Source: Tetragenococcus sp041859945 (GTDB lineage Bacteria > Bacillota > Bacilli > Lactobacillales > Enterococcaceae). Taken from it: a stretch of 64,000 nt of DNA. The position numbers and the translations under genes were made by a program. Where the stretch lies: assembly GCA_041859945.1 (NCBI GenBank), contig JBFLGC010000003.1, positions 29,421-93,420 on the forward strand. Reading direction: 5' to 3'. Of this stretch, positions 20,548-29,233 are shown in pieces. The notes beneath the pieces were generated by a model that saw nothing but the letters and a program-made list of their open reading frames with translations, was not told where the DNA came from and did not search any database. Each line of letters starts with the position of its first letter. The first letter of the stretch is position 1.

Positions 20548-21051
20548 TTACAATTCACGGCCGATTTTAGGCTAACGCTACACTACACGAATGTGTCTGC
20601 TACTGTCTGCTGTGGGACCGACCTGAGCCATGGTCTCAGGTCTGCCAAGCTTCATAGCGACGTCGCAGCCACATTCGTTTCGTTTCGCTAACAATAACAA
20701 CTCATTCGAATGAGTTAAATTATTCATTTAAGAATCAAATGGCATGAGTTTCATTTTTTTAACTGATTAAACAAATTTTAAACTAAAACTAGCGTAACGT
20801 AGAGATAGGCTTGCGCTGCTGCCGTGTCAAGAATTCAATGTGAATTGTTCTGAATCACTACGATTGACTTGTGTAGCAAGGCAGAGTAGATGATGAAGAA
20901 TACCTACTTGGTACTCTCCCTTGGCAATTTATTGACTAGTGAGAGTTTGAAGCTTGAAAGTTGTGAGACTTTAGGCTCACAACGGTTCCATGAGTCTCGC
21001 GCAAGACTACCTCGTAGTGTAGCGATCTTTCAAATCGGCCGTGAATTGTAA
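20548..21051. repeat. composite intergenic repeat, two inverted units with inverted terminal ends
   Basis: A 504-base region without a credible gene. Both ends read TTACAATTCACGG inward (20548-20560 and 21051-21039), with CGCTACACTAC conserved about 25-30 bases further in. The left unit contains 61 bases (20592-20652) that are the exact reverse complement of 55517-55577. The right unit (about 20780-21051) matches 55391-55618 in layout and resembles 40380-40497 in reverse complement. It contains hairpins CTTG/CAAG (20868-20880), ACTCTC/GAGAGT (20913-20946) and GTTGTGAG/CTCACAAC (20960-20983). It could be a mobile, non-coding miniature element or a structured RNA. Confidence 0.8.
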
Positions 21052-21090
21052 CATGTAAATGAAAGCTTCAACTGAAAATCAAAAAAGGCA

Positions 21091-21119
21091 TTGACAAGCG
21101 CCTACTTTTTCGGTATCCT
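21091..21119 (+). promoter_or_regulatory. tRNA-Thr promoter
   Basis: Consensus TTGACA (21091-21096), 17 bases, TATCCT (21114-21119), about 20 bases before the tRNA. Confidence 0.75.
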
Positions 21120-21139
21120 ATATCTTGTGCTTAGGCAGT

Positions 21140-21212
21140 GCCGTTTTAGCTCAGTTGGTAGAGCGCATCCATGGTAAGGATGAGGTCGCCGGTTCAAGCC
21201 CGGCAAATGGCT
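21140..21212 (+). tRNA. tRNA-Thr, anticodon GGT
   Basis: The cloverleaf can be folded by hand. The acceptor stem is GCCGTTT with AAATGGC (one G-U pair), the D arm GCTC...GAGC, the anticodon stem CATCC/GGATG with loop ATGGTAA giving anticodon GGT (reads ACC/ACU), and the T arm GCCGG-TTCAAGC-CCGGC. The CCA end is not encoded. It is a single tRNA with its own promoter and terminator, not part of an rRNA operon. Confidence 0.95.
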
Positions 21213-21220
21213 TATTGGAG

Positions 21221-21258
21221 AAGACTAGTAATGGGGGCCACTCATTTCTAGTCTTTTT
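21221..21258 (+). terminator. terminator of the tRNA-Thr gene
   Basis: AAGACTAG (21221-21228) pairs perfectly with CTAGTCTT (21248-21255), followed by a T run. Confidence 0.85.
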
Positions 21259-21286
21259 GTTTCAATTTGATTTTGGGAGATGTCTA

Positions 21287-22042
21287 ATGAAAAAACCATA
21301 TCGGCTAGTCTTACTAACTTTCATTTTTGGAATCGTTTTAAGCATGTGGCTGACTTTAGAAAAAAAGGCCAATTCAGAGCCGCTACCAACGATATCTTCA
21401 GGACCTGTAAGTATTTTAAAGCCAAATGATAGTCCCTTGAATTTAGAAACTGAGCCTTTTATGATCGATGTGCCCCTGGAAAATCAATTTGATGAGCCGG
21501 CTTTGGAAAATGGCTGCGAGATCACCGGCCTATCGATGCTCTTGCAATATCATGGCTTTGATACTAATAAAAACGAACTAGCAGATCTTCTGGATTACGT
21601 CCCTGTTTATACAGAGGAAGGTTTTCGTGGTGACCCACATGAAGGCTTTGTCGGCGATATCGTCAGTGGCGATAATGCGATGGGTGTGGCGATGGAACCG
21701 ATCGCTAAAGTCGCTCAAGAAGTCGTAGGTGACCGTTTTGAAATAGTAGCCAGTTCATCCACACCATTTGCCGAAATCGAATCTTTAGTAAGAGCGGGCA
21801 GCCCAGTTTGGGTGCTTACGACGGTCGATTTTCGCATCCCTACTGAAGCCGACTTCAAAGATTGGGAGACAGTTTCTGGAACCATCCAAGTCACACCCTT
21901 GTGTCATGCCGGAGTCATCGTCGGTGTCGATGCTACTAACGTTTTTATAAACGATCCGTTCGGTGAGCAAAAAGCTATTCCTAAATCTCGTTTTATCACT
22001 GTCTACAAAGCCATGGGGCAACAATCACTTTATTTAAAATAG
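21287..22042 (+). CDS. C39-like papain-fold protease, membrane-anchored or secreted
   Basis: A 251-residue protein with an N-terminal hydrophobic segment (about residues 6-22, a signal anchor or uncleaved signal) and an extracellular Peptidase_C39_2-type domain. The presumed catalytic cysteine is in NGCEITGLSMLLQYHG near residue 80. The histidine is in PLCHAGVIVGVD near 205 and the aspartate in FINDPFGE near 218. Proteins of this pattern are common in enterococci; substrates are unknown. I chose the ATG at 21287, preceded by GGGAGA. The longer open frame upstream runs through the tRNA. The gene stands alone, after the tRNA terminator. Confidence 0.8.
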   Translation: MKKPYRLVLLTFIFGIVLSMWLTLEKKANSEPLPTISSGPVSILKPNDSPLNLETEPFMIDVPLENQFDEPALENGCEITGLSMLLQYHGFDTNKNELADLLDYVPVYTEEGFRGDPHEGFVGDIVSGDNAMGVAMEPIAKVAQEVVGDRFEIVASSSTPFAEIESLVRAGSPVWVLTTVDFRIPTEADFKDWETVSGTIQVTPLCHAGVIVGVDATNVFINDPFGEQKAIPKSRFITVYKAMGQQSLYLK

Positions 22043-22147
22043 GTTTATTTTTAAAAGTTTCGTTATTTTTTCATAGAACTGAAATCTATTTGCAATACTC
22101 TTTAGTTATACTAGTAAGAGAATTATCTAGATGGTGGTGGGTTCGAT

Positions 22148-23155
22148 TTGAAAGACAAAGCGCGTGATCCCTTTTTTGATAACGCAAAATTTTTATTGAT
22201 GGTTTTAGTGATTTTTGGGCATTTATTGCAACCTTTTATTGATCAAAAGGGTTGGTATAAAGACCTCTATTTTACGATCTATACGTTTCATATGCCTGCT
22301 TTTATCTTGATTTCTGGCTACTTTGCTAAGTCCTTCGATTGGAAACGAGGACGCCAAGTCATTGCCAGTTTCAAAAAATGCATCGTTCCGTATGTTTTTT
22401 TTCAATGGATCTATTCTTTCTTCTACTGGATCACGGGTGTAAATGAACAATTTAGTTTTCAACTCGACATTCCTAATTGGGCACTGTGGTTTTTAGTGAG
22501 TTCGTTTTTTTGGCAACTCTCTTTATTTTTTTTCCATAAATGGTCGCCGAAAATAGGCATCACGATTAGTCTCACCTTGGCGTTACTGGTAGGCTACATC
22601 CCAGCGATCGGTAGAGAATTGACCTTACAACGAACGATCGTCTTCTTACCATTTTTTGTGATCGGTTATTATCTGTCGGCAGAAACCGTCCAAAAATTTA
22701 GACACTTTACTTATAAAAAATGGCTCCCATTAGCATTCGTTGGTATCTTTATGCTTTTACGCTATGCTTATGGGATCAACAAATATATGTTTTTTGGCTC
22801 AAAACCTTATGAAGACTTTCTGAACTTTCCAGAATGGGGCGCCTTGGTCCGTATCGTTACCTTGTTTCTGGCAATTGTTGGGATGTTGGCCTTTTTCGCT
22901 TGTGTGCCAACCAAAGAAAGGTGGTATACTGCTTGCGGACAGTATACGTTAACGGCCTATCTACTACACGGCTTTTTCGTGAAATCATTGCGGGCCCTAG
23001 GTGTCAGCTCATGGTCGATGCCAGCCATAGGGATCATTGGCATTCTGTTGTTAAGTATTGGCTTGACTTACCTCTTAGCTAATGAAAAATTGGCAAACTA
23101 TTTTCAAAAGATCGTGCGCCGTTTCAATCGTGCTTTTTATGGTAAGAAAGTGTAA
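22148..23155 (+). CDS. membrane acyltransferase, Acyl_transf_3 family
   Basis: A 335-residue protein with about ten membrane segments. The family signature is at the N terminus: DPFFDNAKFLLMVLVIFGHLLQPF, with the catalytic-type histidine in FGHLL near residue 25, and FTIYTFHMPAFILISGYF near residues 42-59. Members transfer acyl (usually acetyl) groups to cell-surface sugars; the acceptor here is unknown. There is no SGNH extension, unlike OatA. The start is the TTG at 22148, preceded by a GGTGG purine stretch. The spacing of about 105 bases from the protease gene leaves room for its own promoter, but I found no convincing one. Confidence 0.82.
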   Translation: MKDKARDPFFDNAKFLLMVLVIFGHLLQPFIDQKGWYKDLYFTIYTFHMPAFILISGYFAKSFDWKRGRQVIASFKKCIVPYVFFQWIYSFFYWITGVNEQFSFQLDIPNWALWFLVSSFFWQLSLFFFHKWSPKIGITISLTLALLVGYIPAIGRELTLQRTIVFLPFFVIGYYLSAETVQKFRHFTYKKWLPLAFVGIFMLLRYAYGINKYMFFGSKPYEDFLNFPEWGALVRIVTLFLAIVGMLAFFACVPTKERWYTACGQYTLTAYLLHGFFVKSLRALGVSSWSMPAIGIIGILLLSIGLTYLLANEKLANYFQKIVRRFNRAFYGKKV

Positions 23156-23234
23156 TTTTCCTAAGTAGAATCGTTGTTTTTCTAAATCAGGTAGTGTAGA
23201 ATGAAAGAGTATAATTGAAAAAGGAGATGTTACA

Positions 23235-24563
23235 ATGTCTGAAATTACCAAAGAAATGACTGCAAAATTTGCAGCAGAGTTTCAAAACAACAACAAGCAA
23301 AAAGCTTTGCAACGTGGTGTTGTAAAAAATGGGATCACTGCTTCTGCTGAAAACGTGAGTGCCGAAGTCAATAATGTCCCTGTTTTTTCTGTTGATGTGA
23401 AAACTGGCAAAGTTGCCAATCAAATGCAATCTGGCCGTTGCTGGATGTTTGCGGCGTTGAATACTTTCCGCCACAAAATTTTTGACAAATTCAATTTAAA
23501 AGAATTCGAATTGTCACAAAATTATACCTTCTTCTGGGACAAATATGAAAAAGCTAATTATTTTTATGAAAATATTTTAGCTACCGCAAATGAAGAGCTA
23601 GATAGCCGTAAAGTGGCTTTCTTATTACAAACACCACAACAAGATGGCGGCCAATGGGACATGATGGTCTCTATCTTCCAAAAATATGGTGTGGTACCTA
23701 AAACAGCCATGCCTGAAAGCAAAAATTCTTCTAATTCACGTGATTTGAATAATTACTTGAATAAGAAATTACGTAAAGATGCCATAAGCTTACGTCAAAT
23801 GGTTACCGACAATAAGTCGGACGAAGATATCCAAGCTGCTAAAGCCGATATGTTGCATGATGTCTATAACTTCTTAGCTACTTCTTTAGGCACACCTCCA
23901 GAAAGCTTTGATTTTGAATATCGTGATGAAGATAAAGAATATCATATCGATCGTGATTTGACGCCAAAATCTTTTTACGACAAATATGTCGGCCTTGACT
24001 TAAGTAACTATGTAAGTATCATCAATGCGCCAACTGCTGACAAACCTTATAACAAATCTTACACAGTAGAAATGTTAGGCAATGTTGTCGGTGGGAAAGA
24101 TGTTAAATACTTGAACTTAGATATGCCTACTTTCAAGAAATTAGCGATTGCTCAATTAGAACAAGGTGAAACAGTTTGGTTCGGCTGTGATGTCGGTCAA
24201 TCTTCTACTCGTCAATCAGGGATCATGTCACTAGATGCCTATGACATGAACGATATGTTCGATACAAACTTCGATATGACCAAGGCTGAACGCCTCGATT
24301 ATGGTGAAAGCATGATGACACATGCCATGGTCTTAACTGGTGTCGATATCGTTGACGGCCAATCTACAAAATGGAAAGTCGAAAACAGCTGGGGCGAAAA
24401 AGCCGGCAACAACGGTTTCTTCGTAGCTAGCGATGCTTGGATGGACGAATTCACTTATCAAATCGTCGTCCGAAAAGATCTATTGACTGAAGAACAAAAA
24501 GCCGCTTTTGACACTGCACCAACTGTTCTTGCTCCATGGGATCCTATGGGTGCCTTGGCATAA
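23235..24563 (+). CDS. pepC: aminopeptidase C (bleomycin hydrolase family)
   Basis: Cytoplasmic cysteine aminopeptidase that trims peptides from the N terminus, important for peptide nitrogen supply in lactic acid bacteria. The 442-residue protein has the family length. The catalytic cysteine is in QMQSGRCWMFAALNTFRH near residue 70, the histidine in MTHAMVLTGVD near 362 and the asparagine in VENSWGEKAGN near 384. A strong AAAAAGGAG site lies 7 bases before the ATG at 23235. It is followed by an intrinsic terminator shared with the convergent KdgF-like gene, so it is probably monocistronic. Confidence 0.97.
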   Translation: MSEITKEMTAKFAAEFQNNNKQKALQRGVVKNGITASAENVSAEVNNVPVFSVDVKTGKVANQMQSGRCWMFAALNTFRHKIFDKFNLKEFELSQNYTFFWDKYEKANYFYENILATANEELDSRKVAFLLQTPQQDGGQWDMMVSIFQKYGVVPKTAMPESKNSSNSRDLNNYLNKKLRKDAISLRQMVTDNKSDEDIQAAKADMLHDVYNFLATSLGTPPESFDFEYRDEDKEYHIDRDLTPKSFYDKYVGLDLSNYVSIINAPTADKPYNKSYTVEMLGNVVGGKDVKYLNLDMPTFKKLAIAQLEQGETVWFGCDVGQSSTRQSGIMSLDAYDMNDMFDTNFDMTKAERLDYGESMMTHAMVLTGVDIVDGQSTKWKVENSWGEKAGNNGFFVASDAWMDEFTYQIVVRKDLLTEEQKAAFDTAPTVLAPWDPMGALA

Positions 24564-24579
24564 GAATAACATATTAAAA

Positions 24580-24618
24580 AAAACTGTAAAAACTTCAAAT
24601 GAGGTTTTACAGTTTTTT
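24580..24618. terminator. bidirectional terminator between pepC and the KdgF-like gene
   Basis: AAACTGTAAAA and TTTTACAGTTT form a perfect stem, with a T run after it on the plus strand and, because of the A run before it, also on the minus strand. Confidence 0.88.
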
Positions 24619-24625
24619 TGCAGTA

Positions 24626-24952
24626 TTATAGAAAATCTTCTCTGATTGGCGAAAAAGAATCCAACAATTCTGATCCTGCCTCCAAAACAATACAACCATG
24701 TGGCACATTTGACGGGAAAAATAATGAATCCCCAGGTCCAACAACATATTCTTTATCTTCAATAAAAAATTTGAATTTTCCCTTTAAAATATAAGTTGAC
24801 TGTTCTTGCGAATGATGATGTAATTCGACGGAATCAGATGTTTTATCAAAAATCATATGTGTGCACATCAATTGATTTCCGTATTCTAAAACACGTCTTT
24901 TTGAAATCTCATCTATTTGCTTATACTTTGTTTCATCATAATATAAAACCAT
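24626..24952 (-). CDS. KdgF-like cupin, unsaturated uronate processing
   Basis: A 108-residue single cupin. Metal-ligand positions follow the KdgF pattern: H-x-H-x(4)-Q in LHHHSQEQSTYILKG near residues 42-56 and the late histidine in SNVPHG near 89. It ends FSPIREDFL, typical of KdgF. KdgF proteins convert 4,5-unsaturated uronates released from pectin, alginate or glycosaminoglycan oligomers to linear keto-sugars. I chose the ATG at 24952, with GAAGGGAG upstream; the longer frame to 25009 has no ribosome site. It lies 67 bases after the GH105 gene, which would release its substrate, and is the last gene of the uronide unit. Confidence 0.78.
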   Translation of the reverse strand: MVLYYDETKYKQIDEISKRRVLEYGNQLMCTHMIFDKTSDSVELHHHSQEQSTYILKGKFKFFIEDKEYVVGPGDSLFFPSNVPHGCIVLEAGSELLDSFSPIREDFL

Positions 24953-25019
24953 CTTATTCTCCCTTCTATGAAAAACAGATTTCTGAAATACTTGAAAATC
25001 AATTGTCATACATGTTAAA

Positions 25020-26114
25020 TCAGCAAAATTCTTTTGCTAATATTAATGCATATAAAGTCAGAGCCTGTCCGTAAGCCATTGGTTTAACAATAATATTTTT
25101 GTAATGTTCACGTTCAGCACTGATTGTTGTGCCAGCGGAAACCCCGTGCACTATACCTTCTTCATCAACTTGGTTTATCAAAGTTTCGACTATTGGGATA
25201 AGCTTTGGAAGATACAGTTCTGAAGATAAAATTCCATTTTTGATTCCTAAAAATATGCCAGCTAAAATTCCAGCCGTCCCTGATGTTTCAGTATAAGAAG
25301 TTTCCTCATCTAATAAGGTATGCCACATTTGCTTCTTTTCATCAAGTAATAAAAATAGAGCATCTACTTGATTTTTGAACATATTTTCAAAATAATTCTT
25401 CTGCGCCTTAGTGAAATCATTCGAAAAGATCTCCAAAAAAAGTGGGATACTAAGGGTTAGCCAACAATTACCACGACACCAGAAAATTTTCCCAAAATTT
25501 GAATTATTAGAAAAATCCCAGCCGTGATAGAATAAGCCTGTTTCTCTATCCAGTAAATATTTCGTATGCAATAATAGTTGGTAAATAGCTTCATTTATCC
25601 ATTCTTGGCGGTTATATTTTATACCCATTTTACTTAGAAATAAAATAGACATAAACAGTGTATCTGCCCATATTTGTTCATCATTTTCTGTTATGTTTTT
25701 CTTGTTGCTAGCAGTTACGTTATGCTGTATTCCACCTTCTTTTGTCCTAGCAAATTCATGCATAATATTTTCTACCCAGTTAATACTCAGAGATTCAAAT
25801 TCTGGATAGTTCATTAATGTTAAGAGTGGACAGACCGTGTTAACATTAGCGGAAGGAAGTCCTTTGCTTATCTCTTTTTTACCCCATTCTTTTATATAAT
25901 CTTCATACTTACCACCAAACTGAGATAGACCATACAGACCTACGCCCTGTGGCCAATCCCATTGTTCCATCCCAAAATCTCTAGAAAAGAATCCTATACT
26001 ATTTTGTTCTTCTAATGTCATACCTTCATACTTGCTACTATCGATTGATGCTAAAGTCATTAACTTATTTGCTACTAGATCAATAGTATCATCTAACTTT
26101 TTCAAAGTGCTCAC
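25020..26114 (-). CDS. GH105/GH88-type unsaturated glucuronyl (rhamnogalacturonyl) hydrolase
   Basis: A cytoplasmic (alpha/alpha)6 hydrolase of 364 residues that removes the 4,5-unsaturated uronic acid left by polysaccharide lyases. Family features are EQWDWPQGVGLYGL near residues 50-63, the catalytic aspartate in IWADTLFMSILFLSKMG near 157-173, and FWCRGNCWLTLSIPLFLE near 210-227. There is no signal peptide. The start is uncertain: GTG at 26114 or TTG at 26105, the latter with the better ribosome-site spacing. It follows the permease genes by 13 bases. Together with the lyase-like gene and KdgF-like cupin it defines an uronide catabolic operon; the polymer cannot be identified from sequence. 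Confidence 0.85.
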   Translation of the reverse strand: MSTLKKLDDTIDLVANKLMTLASIDSSKYEGMTLEEQNSIGFFSRDFGMEQWDWPQGVGLYGLSQFGGKYEDYIKEWGKKEISKGLPSANVNTVCPLLTLMNYPEFESLSINWVENIMHEFARTKEGGIQHNVTASNKKNITENDEQIWADTLFMSILFLSKMGIKYNRQEWINEAIYQLLLHTKYLLDRETGLFYHGWDFSNNSNFGKIFWCRGNCWLTLSIPLFLEIFSNDFTKAQKNYFENMFKNQVDALFLLLDEKKQMWHTLLDEETSYTETSGTAGILAGIFLGIKNGILSSELYLPKLIPIVETLINQVDEEGIVHGVSAGTTISAEREHYKNIIVKPMAYGQALTLYALILAKEFC

Positions 26115-26127
26115 ACCTACTTCTAAT

Positions 26128-26949
26128 CTATTTTTCTCCAGAGGACATCTTATCTCCGACGATATATTTTTGTAAAAACATAAATAATATTGTAATTGGG
26201 ATCATTGAAATGACAGAAGCAGCTAAAATAGAGCTCCAATCTATTCCGTTAAATCCAATGAAATTCTTTATAGCAATTTGAATCGTATATTTGCTTTGAT
26301 CTGACAAAACAATCAGAGGTAAAATATAATCATTCCAACGCCACATAAAACTAAATAAAGTTAAAGTGATTGTCGTCGACTTAGCTAGTGGAAACATTAT
26401 TTTTCCAAATATATAAAATTCTCCCGCACCATCAATTCTTGCTGCTTCAACAAATGAATATGGGACGGACATGAAGAATTGTCGATACATAAAAATTCCT
26501 GTGGTCGTCGTTACAACAGGAAGAATTACCCCCCAAATATTGTTATATAGTCCGAGGAAACTAATAACGGTAAATTGTGAAACAGTCAATGTTTCACCAG
26601 GAATCAAAGTTCCTAACAAAAATATGCCAAAAATAATATTTGTATATTTAATATTATTCCGATAAATGGCTAATGCATATCCACACATGCCGCTGATCAA
26701 CAAGGTTATGACTGTGCCAACAACCGCAAGATATAGACTGTTACCAATGTATGTCATAAAACCATTTTCTAGAACATTCTTATAATGCTCAATCGTAAAA
26801 TTTTTTGGCAAAAAATGCAATGGATAACTAAAAAGTTCGTTTGAAGGTTTAAAAGAACTTAAAATGAGCCATATAATTGGAAAAACAATCAAAAAAGCTG
26901 ATATTAAACTAATTACTGTCAATAACGGACTCGTTTTCTTTTGTTTCAT
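26128..26949 (-). CDS. ABC sugar transporter permease, MalG type (uronide unit)
   Basis: A 273-residue inner-membrane subunit with six membrane segments. The EAA loop that contacts the ATPase is VEAARIDGAGEFYIFGKIMFPLAK near residues 162-185 (E-A-A-x(2)-D-G-A-x(8)-I-x-x-P). It belongs to the CUT1 family, which imports oligosaccharides. Its ATG overlaps the stop of the MalF-type gene by one base. No ATPase gene is present in this unit, so the energising subunit must come from elsewhere; the MsmK-type ATPase at 45476-46561 is a candidate. Confidence 0.93.
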   Translation of the reverse strand: MKQKKTSPLLTVISLISAFLIVFPIIWLILSSFKPSNELFSYPLHFLPKNFTIEHYKNVLENGFMTYIGNSLYLAVVGTVITLLISGMCGYALAIYRNNIKYTNIIFGIFLLGTLIPGETLTVSQFTVISFLGLYNNIWGVILPVVTTTTGIFMYRQFFMSVPYSFVEAARIDGAGEFYIFGKIMFPLAKSTTITLTLFSFMWRWNDYILPLIVLSDQSKYTIQIAIKNFIGFNGIDWSSILAASVISMIPITILFMFLQKYIVGDKMSSGEK

Positions 26950-27845
26950 TATCCTACTTCTCCTCCTTCTCCACTGTACTTAAATTGGATAAATGCAATC
27001 ACTGCAAAAATAATCATGACTACTGTCGAAACTGCACAGGCAAAACCATATTCTGACTGATTGAATCCTTTATCAAAAATAAACTGAACAACATAAGTAG
27101 TACTGGTTCCTGGTCCACCTTGAGTGACCCCTTGGATCAGGGCATATTCTTTTAATAAATTTATAGTACTAAGTAAAGTAACTAAAAATGTAGTGGGGGC
27201 TAAAATGGGCACCGTAATGCGTGAAAATTTTTGAAAAGCCGTTGCTCCATCAATATCTGCTGCTTCATACATATCTTCATTAATATTATTGATTGCACCT
27301 ATATAAATAAGCATATAGAAGCCGGTCCACTGTAAAGTACTGGCAATACTGACAACCAAAGTAGCTAAAGCCGGTTGTGTTCCCCAGCTAACAGCTGAAC
27401 CACCGAATTGTTCAATAATAAAATTAACTAATCCATATTCTTGCGAAAACATCCAGTTTACTGTGATCCCAATTACTAATGAGGACAGCAGTACTGGCAA
27501 ATAAATAGCCGTACGAGTAAATGTTTTAAAACGAACTTTATCTGATGTCAATAGATTTGCCAATAACAGCGGAATCGCAACTTTAAAAGGAACATTTACT
27601 ATTGCATAAACAAATGTTCGAAGCAATGTTTTGTAAAATGTCTTGCTAGATAATGCTTCTACATAATTACTTACGCCTACAAAGTTCATTGTCTTCCAAC
27701 CGTCATAGTCAGTAAAAGATAAAATTATATTTAAAGCCAAAGGTATCAAAAAGAAAACAGTAAACAGAATAGCACTAGGCGCAATGAATAGCCAAAAGGA
27801 GCGGCGCAATTTTCTTCCTCCTGCTTTGCTGTTTTTGATCATCAT
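26949..27845 (-). CDS. ABC sugar transporter permease, MalF type (uronide unit)
   Basis: A 298-residue CUT1 permease with six membrane segments, preceded by a short basic N terminus (NSKAGGRKLRRSFW). The EAA loop is MYEAADIDGATAFQKFSRITVPIL near residues 200-223. I chose the ATG at 27845, which follows GAGAGG by 8 bases; an upstream GTG at 27854 overlaps that site. A long stem-loop (27871-27929) separates it from the binding-protein gene and may lower permease expression relative to the binding protein. Confidence 0.92.
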   Translation of the reverse strand: MMIKNSKAGGRKLRRSFWLFIAPSAILFTVFFLIPLALNIILSFTDYDGWKTMNFVGVSNYVEALSSKTFYKTLLRTFVYAIVNVPFKVAIPLLLANLLTSDKVRFKTFTRTAIYLPVLLSSLVIGITVNWMFSQEYGLVNFIIEQFGGSAVSWGTQPALATLVVSIASTLQWTGFYMLIYIGAINNINEDMYEAADIDGATAFQKFSRITVPILAPTTFLVTLLSTINLLKEYALIQGVTQGGPGTSTTYVVQFIFDKGFNQSEYGFACAVSTVVMIIFAVIAFIQFKYSGEGGEVG

Positions 27846-27870
27846 AAGAGTCACCTCTCTATCAAAATAA

Positions 27871-27929
27871 GTAGCAGAAGTAGTTACTCAACTCAGAAGA
27901 AAACTTAGTTTGGTAAATACTCCTGCTAC
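27871..27929 (-). terminator. intercistronic stem-loop between binding-protein and permease genes
   Basis: GTAGCAG-AAGTAGTTAC and GTAAATACTCCTGCTAC pair at 16 of 17 positions (one G-U), with a loop of about 25 bases. It lies directly after the binding-protein stop, where such hairpins often act as partial terminators or mRNA stabilisers. Confidence 0.7.
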
Positions 27930-27940
27930 AGTTGTGTCAA

Positions 27941-29233
27941 TTATTCTTTAATTTTCCAATCAGATTTTTTACTTAAATCATTAGCAAAAGAATCCAATGC
28001 TTCCTGCGGCGTTATTTCGCCACTGACAGCTTGTTTTAAATAATCACGATATTCATTATCTAAAAAGTTTCTCCAGCTTGACTCTTCGTCAACCAAAAAT
28101 TCTGGCGCCACATATTGCATTTCCTGTTCCATCAAATCATAGTCTTTCTTCACTTTCTCATCTTCTTGTTCCACATCGACACCTGTAACGAAAGATAGTC
28201 CTTTATCGTTTTGAATATATTCTTTGTAATTATCTTCCTCATAGAACCAATTAAGGAAGTCAATAGCTAAGTTTTGTTTTTCTGCGTCAGTAGGAATACC
28301 TAACCCTTGTCCGCCTGTAATAACTGATTTTTGTTTAGAACCCATTGGTGAAGGCATAACTGCAAAATTTGGAGAAGAACTATTATTATAAATAATGTCG
28401 TAATTCCAAGAACCTGATAGATAGATACCAACATTTCCATTTTGGAAATAATCAGCTGGATTATCATTTGACCCACCAGTCCAAATAACCTTGGGCATTA
28501 CTCCAGCTTTATTTTCATCCACAAATTTTTGTAGAGTATCCACATTTTCTTGACTATTTATGGTGATGTCAAATCTGTCTCCATTTTTTTCTACCATGGA
28601 ACCACCATTAGAGTACATCAAATTATCATAGCGTGCTCTAGAAAAATCGGAAGCAAAACCGTATTTGACACCACCGTCTTTTTGTAGCTTTTCAGCGTTT
28701 TCATATAATTCATCTAAAGTCCAAGGGTCATCTTCCGTAGGTGGCACAATCCCAGCTTTTTCGAAAGCATCAACATTATAGTAATAGCAGGTTACAGTAT
28801 ATTGACTCGGTGTTGCTCGTACTGTATCATCTGTATAGTTCTGATTGATAATCTTCAGTGCAGTTTGATCAAAAATACTGGTATCCATTTTTTTAGATAG
28901 ATCAATAAATTCATCCGGATAGTTACGCGTCAATCTTTCAGTAGCTACCAAATCAGGAACGTCCTTATTCTTTAGCATCAAAGGAAACTTAGTCAATTGG
29001 TCATCATATGGAATAACGATTGTTTTAACCTTGTTTTCAGTCTCTTTTTCCCATTTATCGAACGCAATACTAAGAGCGCTATCTTTCGTTGGTTCTTCAG
29101 ATAGTAAAACTTTCATAGTTCCTGAACTTGAACTAGAATCATCACTATCACTAGACCCCTCTTGTTTACTACTACATCCTGCAAGTGACAACACCGCCGC
29201 AAATAAAGCCCCCAAAACAAATGATTTACGCAT
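27941..29233 (-). CDS. ABC transporter sugar-binding lipoprotein (uronide unit)
   Basis: A 430-residue extracellular solute-binding protein of family 1. The signal peptide ends in the lipobox LSLAGC (cysteine near residue 20), followed by a Ser/Asp-rich linker, so it is anchored by a lipid after cleavage by LspA. Mature features include YGFASDFSRARYDNLMYSNGG and GNVGIYLSGSWN, the ligand-cleft segments of CUT1 binding proteins. I chose the ATG at 29233, one base after the stop of the lyase-like gene; a GTG at 29242 is possible. The ligand is probably an unsaturated uronic-acid oligosaccharide, judged only from neighbours. Confidence 0.93.
   Translation of the reverse strand: MRKSFVLGALFAAVLSLAGCSSKQEGSSDSDDSSSSSGTMKVLLSEEPTKDSALSIAFDKWEKETENKVKTIVIPYDDQLTKFPLMLKNKDVPDLVATERLTRNYPDEFIDLSKKMDTSIFDQTALKIINQNYTDDTVRATPSQYTVTCYYYNVDAFEKAGIVPPTEDDPWTLDELYENAEKLQKDGGVKYGFASDFSRARYDNLMYSNGGSMVEKNGDRFDITINSQENVDTLQKFVDENKAGVMPKVIWTGGSNDNPADYFQNGNVGIYLSGSWNYDIIYNNSSSPNFAVMPSPMGSKQKSVITGGQGLGIPTDAEKQNLAIDFLNWFYEEDNYKEYIQNDKGLSFVTGVDVEQEDEKVKKDYDLMEQEMQYVAPEFLVDEESSWRNFLDNEYRDYLKQAVSGEITPQEALDSFANDLSKKSDWKIKE

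Noticed and set aside
20548..21051. CRISPR array
   Set aside because: The repeated segments are inverted and irregularly spaced, with no short direct repeats and unique spacers, and no cas genes are present in the window.
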